A stretch of 64,000 nucleotides of DNA from Planctomycetota bacterium (lineage in GTDB: Bacteria; Planctomycetota; UBA1135; GCA-002686595): contig JAPLOF010000026.1 in the NCBI GenBank assembly GCA_026692665.1, forward strand, positions 80,773 through 144,772, written 5' to 3'. Each line of letters opens with the position of its first letter. Within the stretch, counting starts at the first letter, position 1. This document shows, one piece after another, positions 1-8,469 of the stretch. A program made the translations under genes and the position numbers. The notes under the pieces are model-generated. The model was not told the DNA's origin and searched no databases. It saw nothing but the letters and a program-made list of their open reading frames with translations.

Positions 1-66
1 CGCTGGCGCTCTCGGGCGCAGGCGCTAGATTCGACAGAGGCCAGCCGGTCTCGCGAGTTGATTCAC

Positions 67-1227
67 ATGAAATGCTCTCACATTACCCTGCTCCTCGTGC
101 TCGCCAGCGCGGCGACCGGCCTCCCTGTCGCCGGTTGCAATCGAGTGGCAGGAGGCGACCTCATCGCCGGGGCTCAGGTCGGCGGTGCGACGAAGGAGAA
201 AGTGGCGATCCCGGCTCGCGCCCCGCTGCGGCTGCGCAGGCTCGAGGTCCATGATCCCGGCGTCGGTTGCACCGCGTTCACCATGCTCGTGCCCGTCGAC
301 TGGAAGACGGAAGGCGGCGTGCAGTGGCAGATGCAGTACGCGAACCTCGCCAGCGCGCGGTTCCGGGCCTTCGATCCTCGAGGAGGGGCCGCACTCGAGA
401 TGTTCCCCGTGGTCCCCGGCTGCTGGGACGACGGTGGCTCGCTGGGGCCCTCGGCGCGCGGGCAGAACTACATGGGCAGCGTGGTGTACCCGCCGCCCAC
501 CGACGTCCTCCAATACGTGCGCGAGCTGTTCGTGCCCGGTTATCGAGCGAACATCCGCGGCCTGAAGATCGGGGCCGCGACAGCGCTGCCCGAGGTCGCG
601 CGTGCGGTCGAGCAGAACGTCCAGGAACCTGGCGTCACGAAGCGCGTGAGCGCGGGGAAGGTCCGACTCGAGTACGAGGAGGACGGCAAGGCCATCGCGG
701 AGGACGTCTACATCACGATGGTCATTGCCCGCTCGCCGATCGTGCCGACGATGACCCAGTGGTCGCTGGAGCACCAGTACTCGTTCCGCGCGCCCAAGGC
801 CGACATCGACCGTCTCGCTCCGCTGCTGCAGGCCATGTCCTCCTCGATCCGCATCGAGTTGCCGTGGTACGCGGGCTACTCCCAGGTGCTCGACATGTCC
901 CGGAAGGGACAGATGCAGGCGATCCGCGATGCCGGCGAGATCTCGAAACGCACCTCGCGCAACAACGACGCGATCCTGGCCTCGATGCGATCCTCCTGGG
1001 AGGCGCGCCAGAGTTCGCAGGATCGGATGTCGCGCGAGTTCAGCGAGTCGATTCGCGGCGTCGAGACCTACGACGATCCCATCGCAGGGCGGGAGATCCA
1101 GCTTCCCGGCGGATACGACGACGCTTGGGTCAACGCGCGCGGGGAATACGTGTTGTCGAGCGAGGCCGGTTACGACCCCAACGTCGGATCGACCCAGGAT
1201 TGGCGTCGACTGCAGCCCGCGCGCTGA
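67..1227 (+). CDS. Exported lipoprotein of unknown function
   Basis: The protein has 386 residues when started at the ATG at 67; a TTG nine bases upstream is also possible. It begins with a lipoprotein signal: a hydrophobic stretch ending in V-A-G-C, with the acylated cysteine near residue 24, so it should be anchored in a membrane facing the periplasm. No enzyme motif is visible. The C-terminal third has W-E-x-R, R-G-V-E-T-Y and G-G-Y-D-D-A-W motifs that I recall from other uncharacterised bacterial lipoproteins (from memory, not searched). It is convergent with the next gene and seems to be a single-gene unit. I do not recognise a function. Confidence 0.8.
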   Translation: MKCSHITLLLVLASAATGLPVAGCNRVAGGDLIAGAQVGGATKEKVAIPARAPLRLRRLEVHDPGVGCTAFTMLVPVDWKTEGGVQWQMQYANLASARFRAFDPRGGAALEMFPVVPGCWDDGGSLGPSARGQNYMGSVVYPPPTDVLQYVRELFVPGYRANIRGLKIGAATALPEVARAVEQNVQEPGVTKRVSAGKVRLEYEEDGKAIAEDVYITMVIARSPIVPTMTQWSLEHQYSFRAPKADIDRLAPLLQAMSSSIRIELPWYAGYSQVLDMSRKGQMQAIRDAGEISKRTSRNNDAILASMRSSWEARQSSQDRMSREFSESIRGVETYDDPIAGREIQLPGGYDDAWVNARGEYVLSSEAGYDPNVGSTQDWRRLQPAR

Positions 1228-1287
1228 CCAGCGCCCAGCGCGCGCCCAGTCGATCGGCGGAGCGAGCGTCCGTGAAGCGCGAGCGGC

Positions 1288-1755
1288 CTACTTCGCCGGC
1301 TCCAGGATCAGCACGGCCGAAGCGTTGAACTCGTAGCCCTCGCGCGGGATCTCGACCTTGCCGCCGGCCTCTTCCTGGATGTGCGCGGCGTCCGCTTCGC
1401 TGATCTTCTTGGGGTAGAACGAGCCCTGGATCAGGACGCGCTTGCCGACCGAGTCGACCGGGAAGGCGTACTGTCCGCCGCAGCCGGACTCCCAGCGGAC
1501 CATCGCCACCTTGCCCTGGTCCTCGACCTTCATCCAACAGCCCTTCTTCAGGCAGACGGCCTGGACCGTCGCCTCGACGAGCAGCGTCTGGTCGAAGAAC
1601 TTGGCCGGTTCGGCGTCGACGACGGCGAAGCGACGGCTCTCTTGCGGCTGGATGGCCTCGCCGACCAGCCGCCCGTGGGGCAGTTCGTGGGTCGTGCTGC
1701 AGCCGGGGAACGCGAACGACAGGGCGACAGCGGCGAGGATCTGGGTGATGCGCAT
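1288..1755 (-). CDS. DUF4920-like lipoprotein
   Basis: A 155-residue protein starting at the ATG at 1755, with a signal peptide ending A-F-P-G-C that looks like a lipobox. The mature part carries V-C-L-K-K-G-C-W-M followed by a W-E-S-G-C-G-G segment and a basic Y-P-K-K segment. This is the pattern I associate with DUF4920, a small OB-like exported domain whose paired cysteines may be redox-active or bind metal. The family assignment is from memory. The gene converges on the preceding lipoprotein and is divergent from the DUF1800 gene. Confidence 0.7.
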   Translation of the reverse strand: MRITQILAAVALSFAFPGCSTTHELPHGRLVGEAIQPQESRRFAVVDAEPAKFFDQTLLVEATVQAVCLKKGCWMKVEDQGKVAMVRWESGCGGQYAFPVDSVGKRVLIQGSFYPKKISEADAAHIQEEAGGKVEIPREGYEFNASAVLILEPAK

Positions 1756-1942
1756 GGCGGGATCGAGGGTCGTGAGGATCGGATGGCGAATTCGTGGCCC
1801 AGTCTAGGCGAGGCATCTCGGCCCAGCCACCCGAACCGGGGCTCGGCCCGGAACCTGGACGGGATCGAGGTGTTCCGGGAACCTGTCCGATGAGGACCGC
1901 GAGGACCGTCGTCCGTCCGATGGCGCGGCTCGCACGAGGAAC

Positions 1943-3628
1943 ATGATGCTGCCCGCGCTCCTGACTCTTCTCGTCTCCCTCCCGCTCCCGCCCGGTTCGG
2001 AGGCCGTGCCGTGGAATGCACGCAACGCCGAGCATCTCCTGAATCGTGCCGGCTTCAGCGCCCGCACGGCCGAAGTCGAAGCCGCCGTCGCGGCGGGACT
2101 CGATGCGACGCTCGAGCGGCTCCTCGCCCCGTCGACGGACTGGGACATGCCGGCCTACGAACGCATCGAGGAGCCTTCCAAGAAGGACCTCGAGGGACTG
2201 CCGAAGGAGGAACAGGACAAGAGGAAGCGCGAGGCTCGCGAGGCCGACCGGCGTCAGATGCTCGAGACGACGGGCTGGTGGTTCCACCAGATGGAGACGA
2301 CGAGCGCGCCGCTCCAGGAGAAGGTGATCCTCTTCTGGCACGGGTTCTTCACGACCTCGATCGAGGAGACGAAGCGCAGCTTTCTCATGCTGCAACAGCA
2401 CGAGTTCCTCCGGCGGAATGCGCTCGGGAGCTACGCCGATCTGTTGCGCGGCATCGCTCGCGATCCGGCGATGCTCGTCTACCTCGACAACAACGTGAAC
2501 CGCAAGGGCAGCCCGAACGAGAACTTCGCGCGCGAGCTCATGGAGATCTTCAGCCTCGGGGAGGGCAACTACACCGAGCAGGACGTCAAGGAAGCCGCCC
2601 GGTCGTTGACCGGCCGTGGCGTCGGCAAGGACGGTTCTTTCGAGTTCCGCACGCGTCAGCACGACGACGGCGAGAAGACCGTGCTCGGCGTGACGGGACA
2701 CCTCGACGGCGACCAGTTGATCGAGATCCTGCTGGAGCAGGAAGCGTGTCCGCGTTGGGTCGCGCGGCGGCTGCTCTCGTGGTTCGAGGGCGTCGAGCCG
2801 GAGCCCGCCCGCCTCGCCGAGTACGCAAAGGTCCTGCGTGAGGAGCGCTTCGAGCTCCGTCCGTTCCTGAGGAAGCTGTTCTCGGACCCGAGGTTCTACC
2901 GCGAAGAGATCGTCGGGGCGCGCGTGCTCGGGCCCGTCGAGTACATGGTCGGTACCGCGCGCCGCATGCAGGTCGACGTCCCGCCCGGTCTGCTCGGCGC
3001 CGGTGCGGCATTGCTCGGCCAGCGCGTCTTCTCGCCGCCCAGCGTGAAGGGCTGGGACGAAGGCTATGCCTGGATCACGACCTCGACGCTCATGCAGCGC
3101 GGCAATCTCGCGGGGCTGATGCTCGGCGTCGTGAAGGTCGCCGACGTCATGAGCATGGCCGACGTCGAGGCCGAGATGGCCGCCGAGGCCAAGGATGGAA
3201 TGCAGCACGAAGGCGGCATGCACCCCGGTGCCGGCGACGAGCCGGGCATGCAGTCGGCCGGGGGCGAAGCCGGAACCAGCGTGAAACCCGCGGCGAAACC
3301 GAAGGCCGGGAAGCCCGGAGGCCCGGCCATGGAGATCCTCCGGCGCATCGAAGGCAGCGGCTGGTACCCGCTCCTGAACTTCCGCGCGCGACTCGAGAAG
3401 GCCGGAGCACGGACGGACGCACAGATCGCCGAGCGCATGCTCGACGACCTGCTGGCGATCCCGGCGCCGGCGGACACGCGCGAGAAGATGCGCGCCTTCC
3501 TCGAGCTCGAACGCAAGGAGCGCAAGATCGCGGATGGGGACCTGCTCGCGACGGGCGCGGAGGCGGAGCGCATCCTGCGGCGCATGGCGCACCTGATCCT
3601 GAGCCTCCCCGAAGCACAACTGGGCTGA
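1943..3628 (+). CDS. DUF1800 family protein
   Basis: A 561-residue protein with a hydrophobic N-terminal export signal. It carries the conserved DUF1800 features: A-E-H-L-L-N-R-A-G-F-S near residue 20, D-N-N-x-N-x-K-G-x-P-N-E-N-F-A-R-E-L near 180, and L-F-S-L-G-E-G-N-Y-T-E-x-D-V. DUF1800 proteins are exported and nearly always sit beside a DUF1501 gene, as here with a 5-bp gap; their biochemical role is not established. A Met/His/Gly-rich stretch at roughly residues 415-445 interrupts the domain and resembles metal-binding low-complexity segments. The start at 1943 is followed by a second ATG at 1946. Confidence 0.9.
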   Translation: MMLPALLTLLVSLPLPPGSEAVPWNARNAEHLLNRAGFSARTAEVEAAVAAGLDATLERLLAPSTDWDMPAYERIEEPSKKDLEGLPKEEQDKRKREAREADRRQMLETTGWWFHQMETTSAPLQEKVILFWHGFFTTSIEETKRSFLMLQQHEFLRRNALGSYADLLRGIARDPAMLVYLDNNVNRKGSPNENFARELMEIFSLGEGNYTEQDVKEAARSLTGRGVGKDGSFEFRTRQHDDGEKTVLGVTGHLDGDQLIEILLEQEACPRWVARRLLSWFEGVEPEPARLAEYAKVLREERFELRPFLRKLFSDPRFYREEIVGARVLGPVEYMVGTARRMQVDVPPGLLGAGAALLGQRVFSPPSVKGWDEGYAWITTSTLMQRGNLAGLMLGVVKVADVMSMADVEAEMAAEAKDGMQHEGGMHPGAGDEPGMQSAGGEAGTSVKPAAKPKAGKPGGPAMEILRRIEGSGWYPLLNFRARLEKAGARTDAQIAERMLDDLLAIPAPADTREKMRAFLELERKERKIADGDLLATGAEAERILRRMAHLILSLPEAQLG

Positions 3629-3633
3629 CCGCC

Positions 3634-4914
3634 ATGAACCACGAGCACGGGATCGATCGTCGGGGGCTTCTCACGGCCGGACTCGGACTCGGAGGGGTCG
3701 TGCTGCTCGGGAGTCGCGGCCAGGCGCGCGTACGGTTGTCGGTTCCGCTCGGTGGCGACGAGGAGGCGCGCGCCGGGAAGGTGCTCGTGCTGGTGCAGCT
3801 GACGGGTGGCAACGACGGCCTCTCGACCGTCGTGCCTTTCGGGGACGACGGCTACGGCCGCGCGCGCACGTCGACCCGGATCGCGGCGGACGCCGTGCTC
3901 GAGATCGACGACTATCGTGGCCTGCACCCCGATCTGAAGGGTCTGAAGCGCCACTACGACGCGGGCCACGTCGCGATCGTCGAGGGCTGCGGCTATCCCG
4001 ACCCGATCCGGTCCCACTTCAAGTCGTACGAGGTGTGGCACACGGCGAGCGCCCGCGGTCGTTCGGCGGGCGAAGGCTGGGTCGGAAGGCTGGCGGGCGT
4101 CGCGTGGCCCAAGGACGAAACGCCCGAGCTCGTCGTCCACGTCGGCGCGACGGCTCCCTACTCCGTCTTCTCGCTGGCGCATCCGCCGGTGATCTTCCAG
4201 ACACCGCAGAGCTACCGTTGGATCAGTCCCGAGACGGACGACCTCGACGCGTATCGAAAGGCCGCCGAGGAGGACTCGGTGCGACTCGTGGCGAGTCGCA
4301 AGGAGAAATCGAAGTCCGGGAAGACGGGGTCCGAAGCGGCGATCGACCGCTTGCGCGGCGTCCTGTCCGACGCGAACGACTCCTCCGCCCGCATCCGGCG
4401 TGCTTCGGTCTCGTATGTCCCGGGAGCCGCGTATCCGGCCGACGAACTGGGTGATTCGATGCGCGTCGTCGCTTCGCTCCTCGACGCTCGCATCGGTTCG
4501 CGCGTCGTCTCGGTCGAACTGGGCGGCTTCGACAGCCACAACGACCAGCGCGCACAGCACGACGGACGCATGAGGAGTCTCGACGCCGCGCTGACGGCTT
4601 TCCTCGACGACTTGAAAGGTCGGTCCATCGCGGACGACGTGATCGTCGTCGTCTTCAGCGAGTTCGGCCGGCGCGTCCAGGAGAACGGTTCGCGCGGAAC
4701 GGACCACGGCACCGCGGGGCCGATGTTCGTGCTGGGCCAGAAGGTCAAGGGCGGGCTGTACGGCAAGCACCCGTCGATGTCCGAGCTCGACGCGGGCGAC
4801 CTCGTCTTCACGACGGATTTCCGCAGCGTCTACGCCACGGCGATCGAGCGCTGGTTCGGCGTGGATTCGGCGAAGGTGCTGGGCACGAAGTACCCGCTGC
4901 TCGGAATGGTCTGA
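3634..4914 (+). CDS. DUF1501 family exported protein
   Basis: A 426-residue protein with a twin-arginine-type start (D-R-R-G-L-L near residue 8, then a Gly/Leu-rich hydrophobic run), so it is probably exported folded. The body shows L-V-Q-L-T-G-G-N-D-G-L, S-H-F-K-S, G-G-F-D-S-H, F-S-E-F-G-R-R and G-T-D-H-G, all typical of DUF1501, which has an alkaline-phosphatase/sulfatase-like fold; the His/Asp residues are likely metal ligands. It follows the DUF1800 gene by 5 bp and the two are surely one transcript, acting as a pair in the envelope. Confidence 0.92.
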   Translation: MNHEHGIDRRGLLTAGLGLGGVVLLGSRGQARVRLSVPLGGDEEARAGKVLVLVQLTGGNDGLSTVVPFGDDGYGRARTSTRIAADAVLEIDDYRGLHPDLKGLKRHYDAGHVAIVEGCGYPDPIRSHFKSYEVWHTASARGRSAGEGWVGRLAGVAWPKDETPELVVHVGATAPYSVFSLAHPPVIFQTPQSYRWISPETDDLDAYRKAAEEDSVRLVASRKEKSKSGKTGSEAAIDRLRGVLSDANDSSARIRRASVSYVPGAAYPADELGDSMRVVASLLDARIGSRVVSVELGGFDSHNDQRAQHDGRMRSLDAALTAFLDDLKGRSIADDVIVVVFSEFGRRVQENGSRGTDHGTAGPMFVLGQKVKGGLYGKHPSMSELDAGDLVFTTDFRSVYATAIERWFGVDSAKVLGTKYPLLGMV

Positions 4915-4952
4915 CCGGACTCCAGTGCGGCGAGCTTCGGGCTCACCCCAGA

Positions 4953-7820
4953 TCAGGGTCGCCAGGCGACGGACAGGCCGTTGGTCAGGTTGAACGTGCT
5001 CGCCGAGCAGAACGCCGGCGAGTTCCGGTACCAGACCTGATAGTGCACCGTCGACGCGCTGCCGATGGCCCCCAGCGTCGAGAGGTTCGGGTCACCGCTC
5101 GCCGGCAGGATCGAGCCGTTTCCGGCGTTCGTTCGGACGGCCAGGCGCCGCACGCTGCCGCCCGCGCAGCGCAGACCGTCGCCGAAGACGGATCCCGCTC
5201 CCGCGCCCTGCTGCGCAGTCCCCTGGAAGTAGAGGGCCGAGGAATCGGGCATGCCGGACGCGCGCAGCACGAGCGTGTCCGCGCCGATCGACGCGCCGCC
5301 GAGCGCGGCGAGGCGACCGGCCAGTCCGAGCGAGTTCAGGCATCCCGCGTGCTCGTCGGGCAGACTCGCATTGCCGCACGGGCACGGCGTCGCGCTGCCG
5401 TGGCCGAAGCAGAAGGCGCTCACGACCTCGGCGCGGAATCCGGCGACCGTCGCGGCGCTGTCGTTCAGCGCACGCCAGGCTTCGGCGGCGAAGGGGCTCG
5501 GGCTCGCGACGCCGAGTGGTTGACCCTGCCACGCGACTCCGGGGTTCGAGAAGTACGGCAACCGGACGCCGGGCGCGTAGGCCATGATCGTGCGCCAGGC
5601 GTTGTCGCCGGTCCGATAGCCGTACGAGTACGTCGAGCTGCCGGGGGGATACGGTTCTCCGCGGTCGAACACGTAGACGTCGGACACGCCGTTCGTGTCC
5701 ACGGTCGCGACGGCGGCTCGGCTGGCGAAGGCGATGCGCGTGCCGGTCGAGTCGATCGCCACGGGCGATCCGTCGCCTCCGCCACCGGGAATCTCCGCGC
5801 CGGAGCTCGAGAGGCTCACGCGCTCGGTCGTCCCGGACGAGAGATCCCGGACGAACACGTCGGATGTCCCATTCGAGTCGCCGCCGACCAGGTCGTCGGC
5901 GCGACTGGTGAACGCGACCCGCCGTCCATCGCTGGAGAAGGAGGGCGCGGATCCCTCGCTCGAAGGGCCATTGCCGGTCCCGCCGAACGGGTTCGCGCTG
6001 GCGAGCAGCGTGAGAGCGCCCACGCGGTCGCGGACGAAGAGGTCCGTCGCGCCATTCGAGTCGCCTGCGATCACGTCCGCCGCCGAACTCGCGAATGCGA
6101 TCCAGCGCCCATCGGCCGAGATCGCGCAGCTGGGCTCGCACGGGCCCGCGATCTCCAGTCCGACTGTCGACAGGCTCGCGCGCGCGGTGGTTCCCGCGGT
6201 CATGTCGCGGACGAAGACGTCCGTCGTGCCGTTCTGGTCGTTGGCGACGAGGTCACTGGCCGTGCTCCAGAACGCCACATGGCGCCCGTCGTCGGAAATG
6301 TGCGCGCCGCCCGAGGCGCCGAACGCCGGCTGGCCGCTCGCGTTGGCGCTGACGAGCGTGCTCGTTCCGCTCAGGCGATCCCAGCGGAACACTTGGGTGA
6401 GGGTGGCGCTCGCGCCGAGGTTCGCGGCCCGCGTCGTGAAGACGACCCAGCGGTCCGCCCCGGAAATGGAAGGTTCGAAGCAGTCGCCGTTCGCCTGGGA
6501 GCCGGCCGCCGGCAGGATCCGCGTCGTGGTCCCGCCCTGCACGTCGCGCACGAAGACGTCGATCGAGCCGTTCGTGTCTCCGCTCGCGAGGTTCGTGGCG
6601 CCGCTCGCGAAGACGACGAATCCACCGTCTCCGACGGACGGCGCTCCAACCGGCGCCGCATCGCCCTGGACTCCGGAGCTCGAAACGCTGGCGCGCACGG
6701 TCGTCAGGGTTCCCCTGTCGCGGACGAAGACGTCGGCCAGCCCGTTCGTGTCGCCGTTCACCAGCGTCGCGGCAGAGCTCGCGAAGGCCACGAAGGACCC
6801 GTTGCGCGAGATCGAGGGCTGCGCCGATGCGCCTGCGACCTGGGTCGAATTCCCGGCGACGCTGGCCCGCGCGCACTTGGAAGTCGCGGTGTCGCGATCG
6901 TGCGCGAGGCCCATGACGTGACCGAGCTCGTGGGCCAGCGACAGATTCGCCGCGGCGCAATTCCGGGCCACGACGCAGAACGCGTACGGCGCGAACCCGG
7001 CCCCCTGGTTGGTGAGCGAGTTCGAGACACCGCACGATTGGGAGGTCTGGATGATCAGCGCCACCGCGTCGGCCCCGCACGCGTCGCGCAAAGCCGGGAT
7101 CTCGTCGAGCCAGCCGTCGTTCGCGATCGTCATGCGCGCGAGGTCGGTCACGATGCTCGCCGATTCCACGTACGCCACTTCGTGGCGCGCGACGAGTCGG
7201 ACTTGCTGCAAGACGCCGCTCTGCGCGTAGGCTTGATTCGTCTCGGCCAGGGCGAGCTCGATGAGCGCCTCCATCGCGGCCGTGCCGCCTTCCGTCGCGC
7301 GCGCCAGCGGCGTGTAGACGACCATCACGTCGATCGTGGAAGGCCCGGCCAAGGCGCTCGCGCTGGGCGGGGTCACCGGCGTCGTGAGCGGGATGGGCTC
7401 GGGTTCGGCGCAGGTCGCGAACGCGGCGGGATCGACGTACTCGACGCGTGCCTGCGTGCCTGCCCGACCGCGGACGATCGCGACCTCCCTGCCGACGCGA
7501 ACGGTGCCGGACAGCTCGCTGTCGACGACGGCGAACGACGCGAAGCCCTCCGCCGGACGCTCGAGCACGCCGACCCAGGTGAAGCCCCCGGAAGTCGCCA
7601 TGGCGCGCTCCCGTCGCGCCAGGAACGAACGCCCTTCGATCTCGATCCGGACCAGGTCGGTCTCGGGCCGCAGGTGCTCGAGGTCGACGACGGGAGGTGC
7701 GAACGACGCCTGCTGCGCACTCGCGGGCCGGGCCTCGGAGCCGGCGATCCCGAGGGTGAGGACGAGGCCGAGGAATACGCCGTGGATCTGCATGGCCGGC
7801 GGACGGACCGCTCTCGCCAT
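4953..7820 (-). CDS. Secreted M12-like zinc metalloprotease with inserted seven-blade propeller
   Basis: A 955-residue secreted protein. ATG at 7820 has a weak upstream GAGAAG; ATG at 7793 (MQIHG..) would give a cleaner signal peptide. The zinc site H-E-L-G-H-V-M-G-L-A-H-D lies at residues 297-308. The expected Met-turn region (W-R-T-I-M-A-Y, then Y-F-S-N-P) does not come until about residue 740. Between them are seven repeats of the form V-A-F-A-S-x-A..G-D-x-N-G..D-V-F-V-R-D, matching PD40/TolB-like propeller blades. The last 150 residues (C-P-C-G-N, F-Q-G-T, F-G-D-G, W-Y-R-N, F-N-L-T-N-G) are shared with the protein at 47800-48909 and may be a sorting or surface domain. Confidence 0.88.
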   Translation of the reverse strand: MARAVRPPAMQIHGVFLGLVLTLGIAGSEARPASAQQASFAPPVVDLEHLRPETDLVRIEIEGRSFLARRERAMATSGGFTWVGVLERPAEGFASFAVVDSELSGTVRVGREVAIVRGRAGTQARVEYVDPAAFATCAEPEPIPLTTPVTPPSASALAGPSTIDVMVVYTPLARATEGGTAAMEALIELALAETNQAYAQSGVLQQVRLVARHEVAYVESASIVTDLARMTIANDGWLDEIPALRDACGADAVALIIQTSQSCGVSNSLTNQGAGFAPYAFCVVARNCAAANLSLAHELGHVMGLAHDRDTATSKCARASVAGNSTQVAGASAQPSISRNGSFVAFASSAATLVNGDTNGLADVFVRDRGTLTTVRASVSSSGVQGDAAPVGAPSVGDGGFVVFASGATNLASGDTNGSIDVFVRDVQGGTTTRILPAAGSQANGDCFEPSISGADRWVVFTTRAANLGASATLTQVFRWDRLSGTSTLVSANASGQPAFGASGGAHISDDGRHVAFWSTASDLVANDQNGTTDVFVRDMTAGTTARASLSTVGLEIAGPCEPSCAISADGRWIAFASSAADVIAGDSNGATDLFVRDRVGALTLLASANPFGGTGNGPSSEGSAPSFSSDGRRVAFTSRADDLVGGDSNGTSDVFVRDLSSGTTERVSLSSSGAEIPGGGGDGSPVAIDSTGTRIAFASRAAVATVDTNGVSDVYVFDRGEPYPPGSSTYSYGYRTGDNAWRTIMAYAPGVRLPYFSNPGVAWQGQPLGVASPSPFAAEAWRALNDSAATVAGFRAEVVSAFCFGHGSATPCPCGNASLPDEHAGCLNSLGLAGRLAALGGASIGADTLVLRASGMPDSSALYFQGTAQQGAGAGSVFGDGLRCAGGSVRRLAVRTNAGNGSILPASGDPNLSTLGAIGSASTVHYQVWYRNSPAFCSASTFNLTNGLSVAWRP

Positions 7821-7877
7821 CGTACGCCGCTTCTCGCGGATCGGCCGGAAGACCCTCCGCGGGCCCGCTCCAGGCCC

Positions 7878-8300
7878 TCAGGCCGCGCGCAAGAGCGTGT
7901 GCAGCCGCATGATCGCGGCGCGGTCCGCATCGAGCTCGAGCGTCGGGTAGGCCGCGCCGAAGCTCGCCCAGCGGAACTCCGCGAAGCGCGGGTCCAGACG
8001 CAACCGCGTCGGGGTCGCCGCCGCCTTGAACCCGTACGTCCACTCGATGACGTCCTCGTCGCCGAAGCACCAGCGGGAGGGCATGCCGAGGTCGATCACG
8101 TCGGCCGGCTGCAGGATGCCCGTGTCGTCGAGCACCTCGCGCTGGATCGCGTTCTCGAGCTTCTCGCCGAATCCGATGGTGCCCTGGACGGGTCCCCACA
8201 GGCCTTCGATGCCCTGCGCGCTGCGCAGGAGCAGGTAGTCGGGCTCGGGGCCCGCCTGCTGGAACACGAAAACCTTGATCCTGTGGATCAGCTCACGCAT
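7878..8300 (-). CDS. Nudix hydrolase-family protein
   Basis: A 140-residue single-domain protein. The Nudix box is recognisable at about residues 38-62: G-x5-E-x7-R-E-V-L-D-D-T-G-I. The two metal-binding glutamates of the usual R-E-x-x-E-E are both aspartates here, so activity may be altered. Substrate cannot be read from sequence; such enzymes hydrolyse nucleoside diphosphates linked to another group. The F-G-D-E-D-V-I-E-W-T-Y-G-F segment resembles dATP/NTP pyrophosphohydrolase-like members. It lies upstream of the metalloprotease on the same strand and is divergent from folC. Confidence 0.8.
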   Translation of the reverse strand: MRELIHRIKVFVFQQAGPEPDYLLLRSAQGIEGLWGPVQGTIGFGEKLENAIQREVLDDTGILQPADVIDLGMPSRWCFGDEDVIEWTYGFKAAATPTRLRLDPRFAEFRWASFGAAYPTLELDADRAAIMRLHTLLRAA

Positions 8301-8469
8301 CGCTCTGACCTGGGGGTGGACGCTGCGACTTCCTAGATCCTAACTCGTCCCATCGGAACGGGGCGGGGGACAGCGCGAGGGGGAATTCCGATGGATCGGA
8401 GCGGGAACTCGCGCGGCCCTCCGGGTCACCGTGAAAAGAACGCACCGTCGTCGTACGGTCCTGTCCGCC

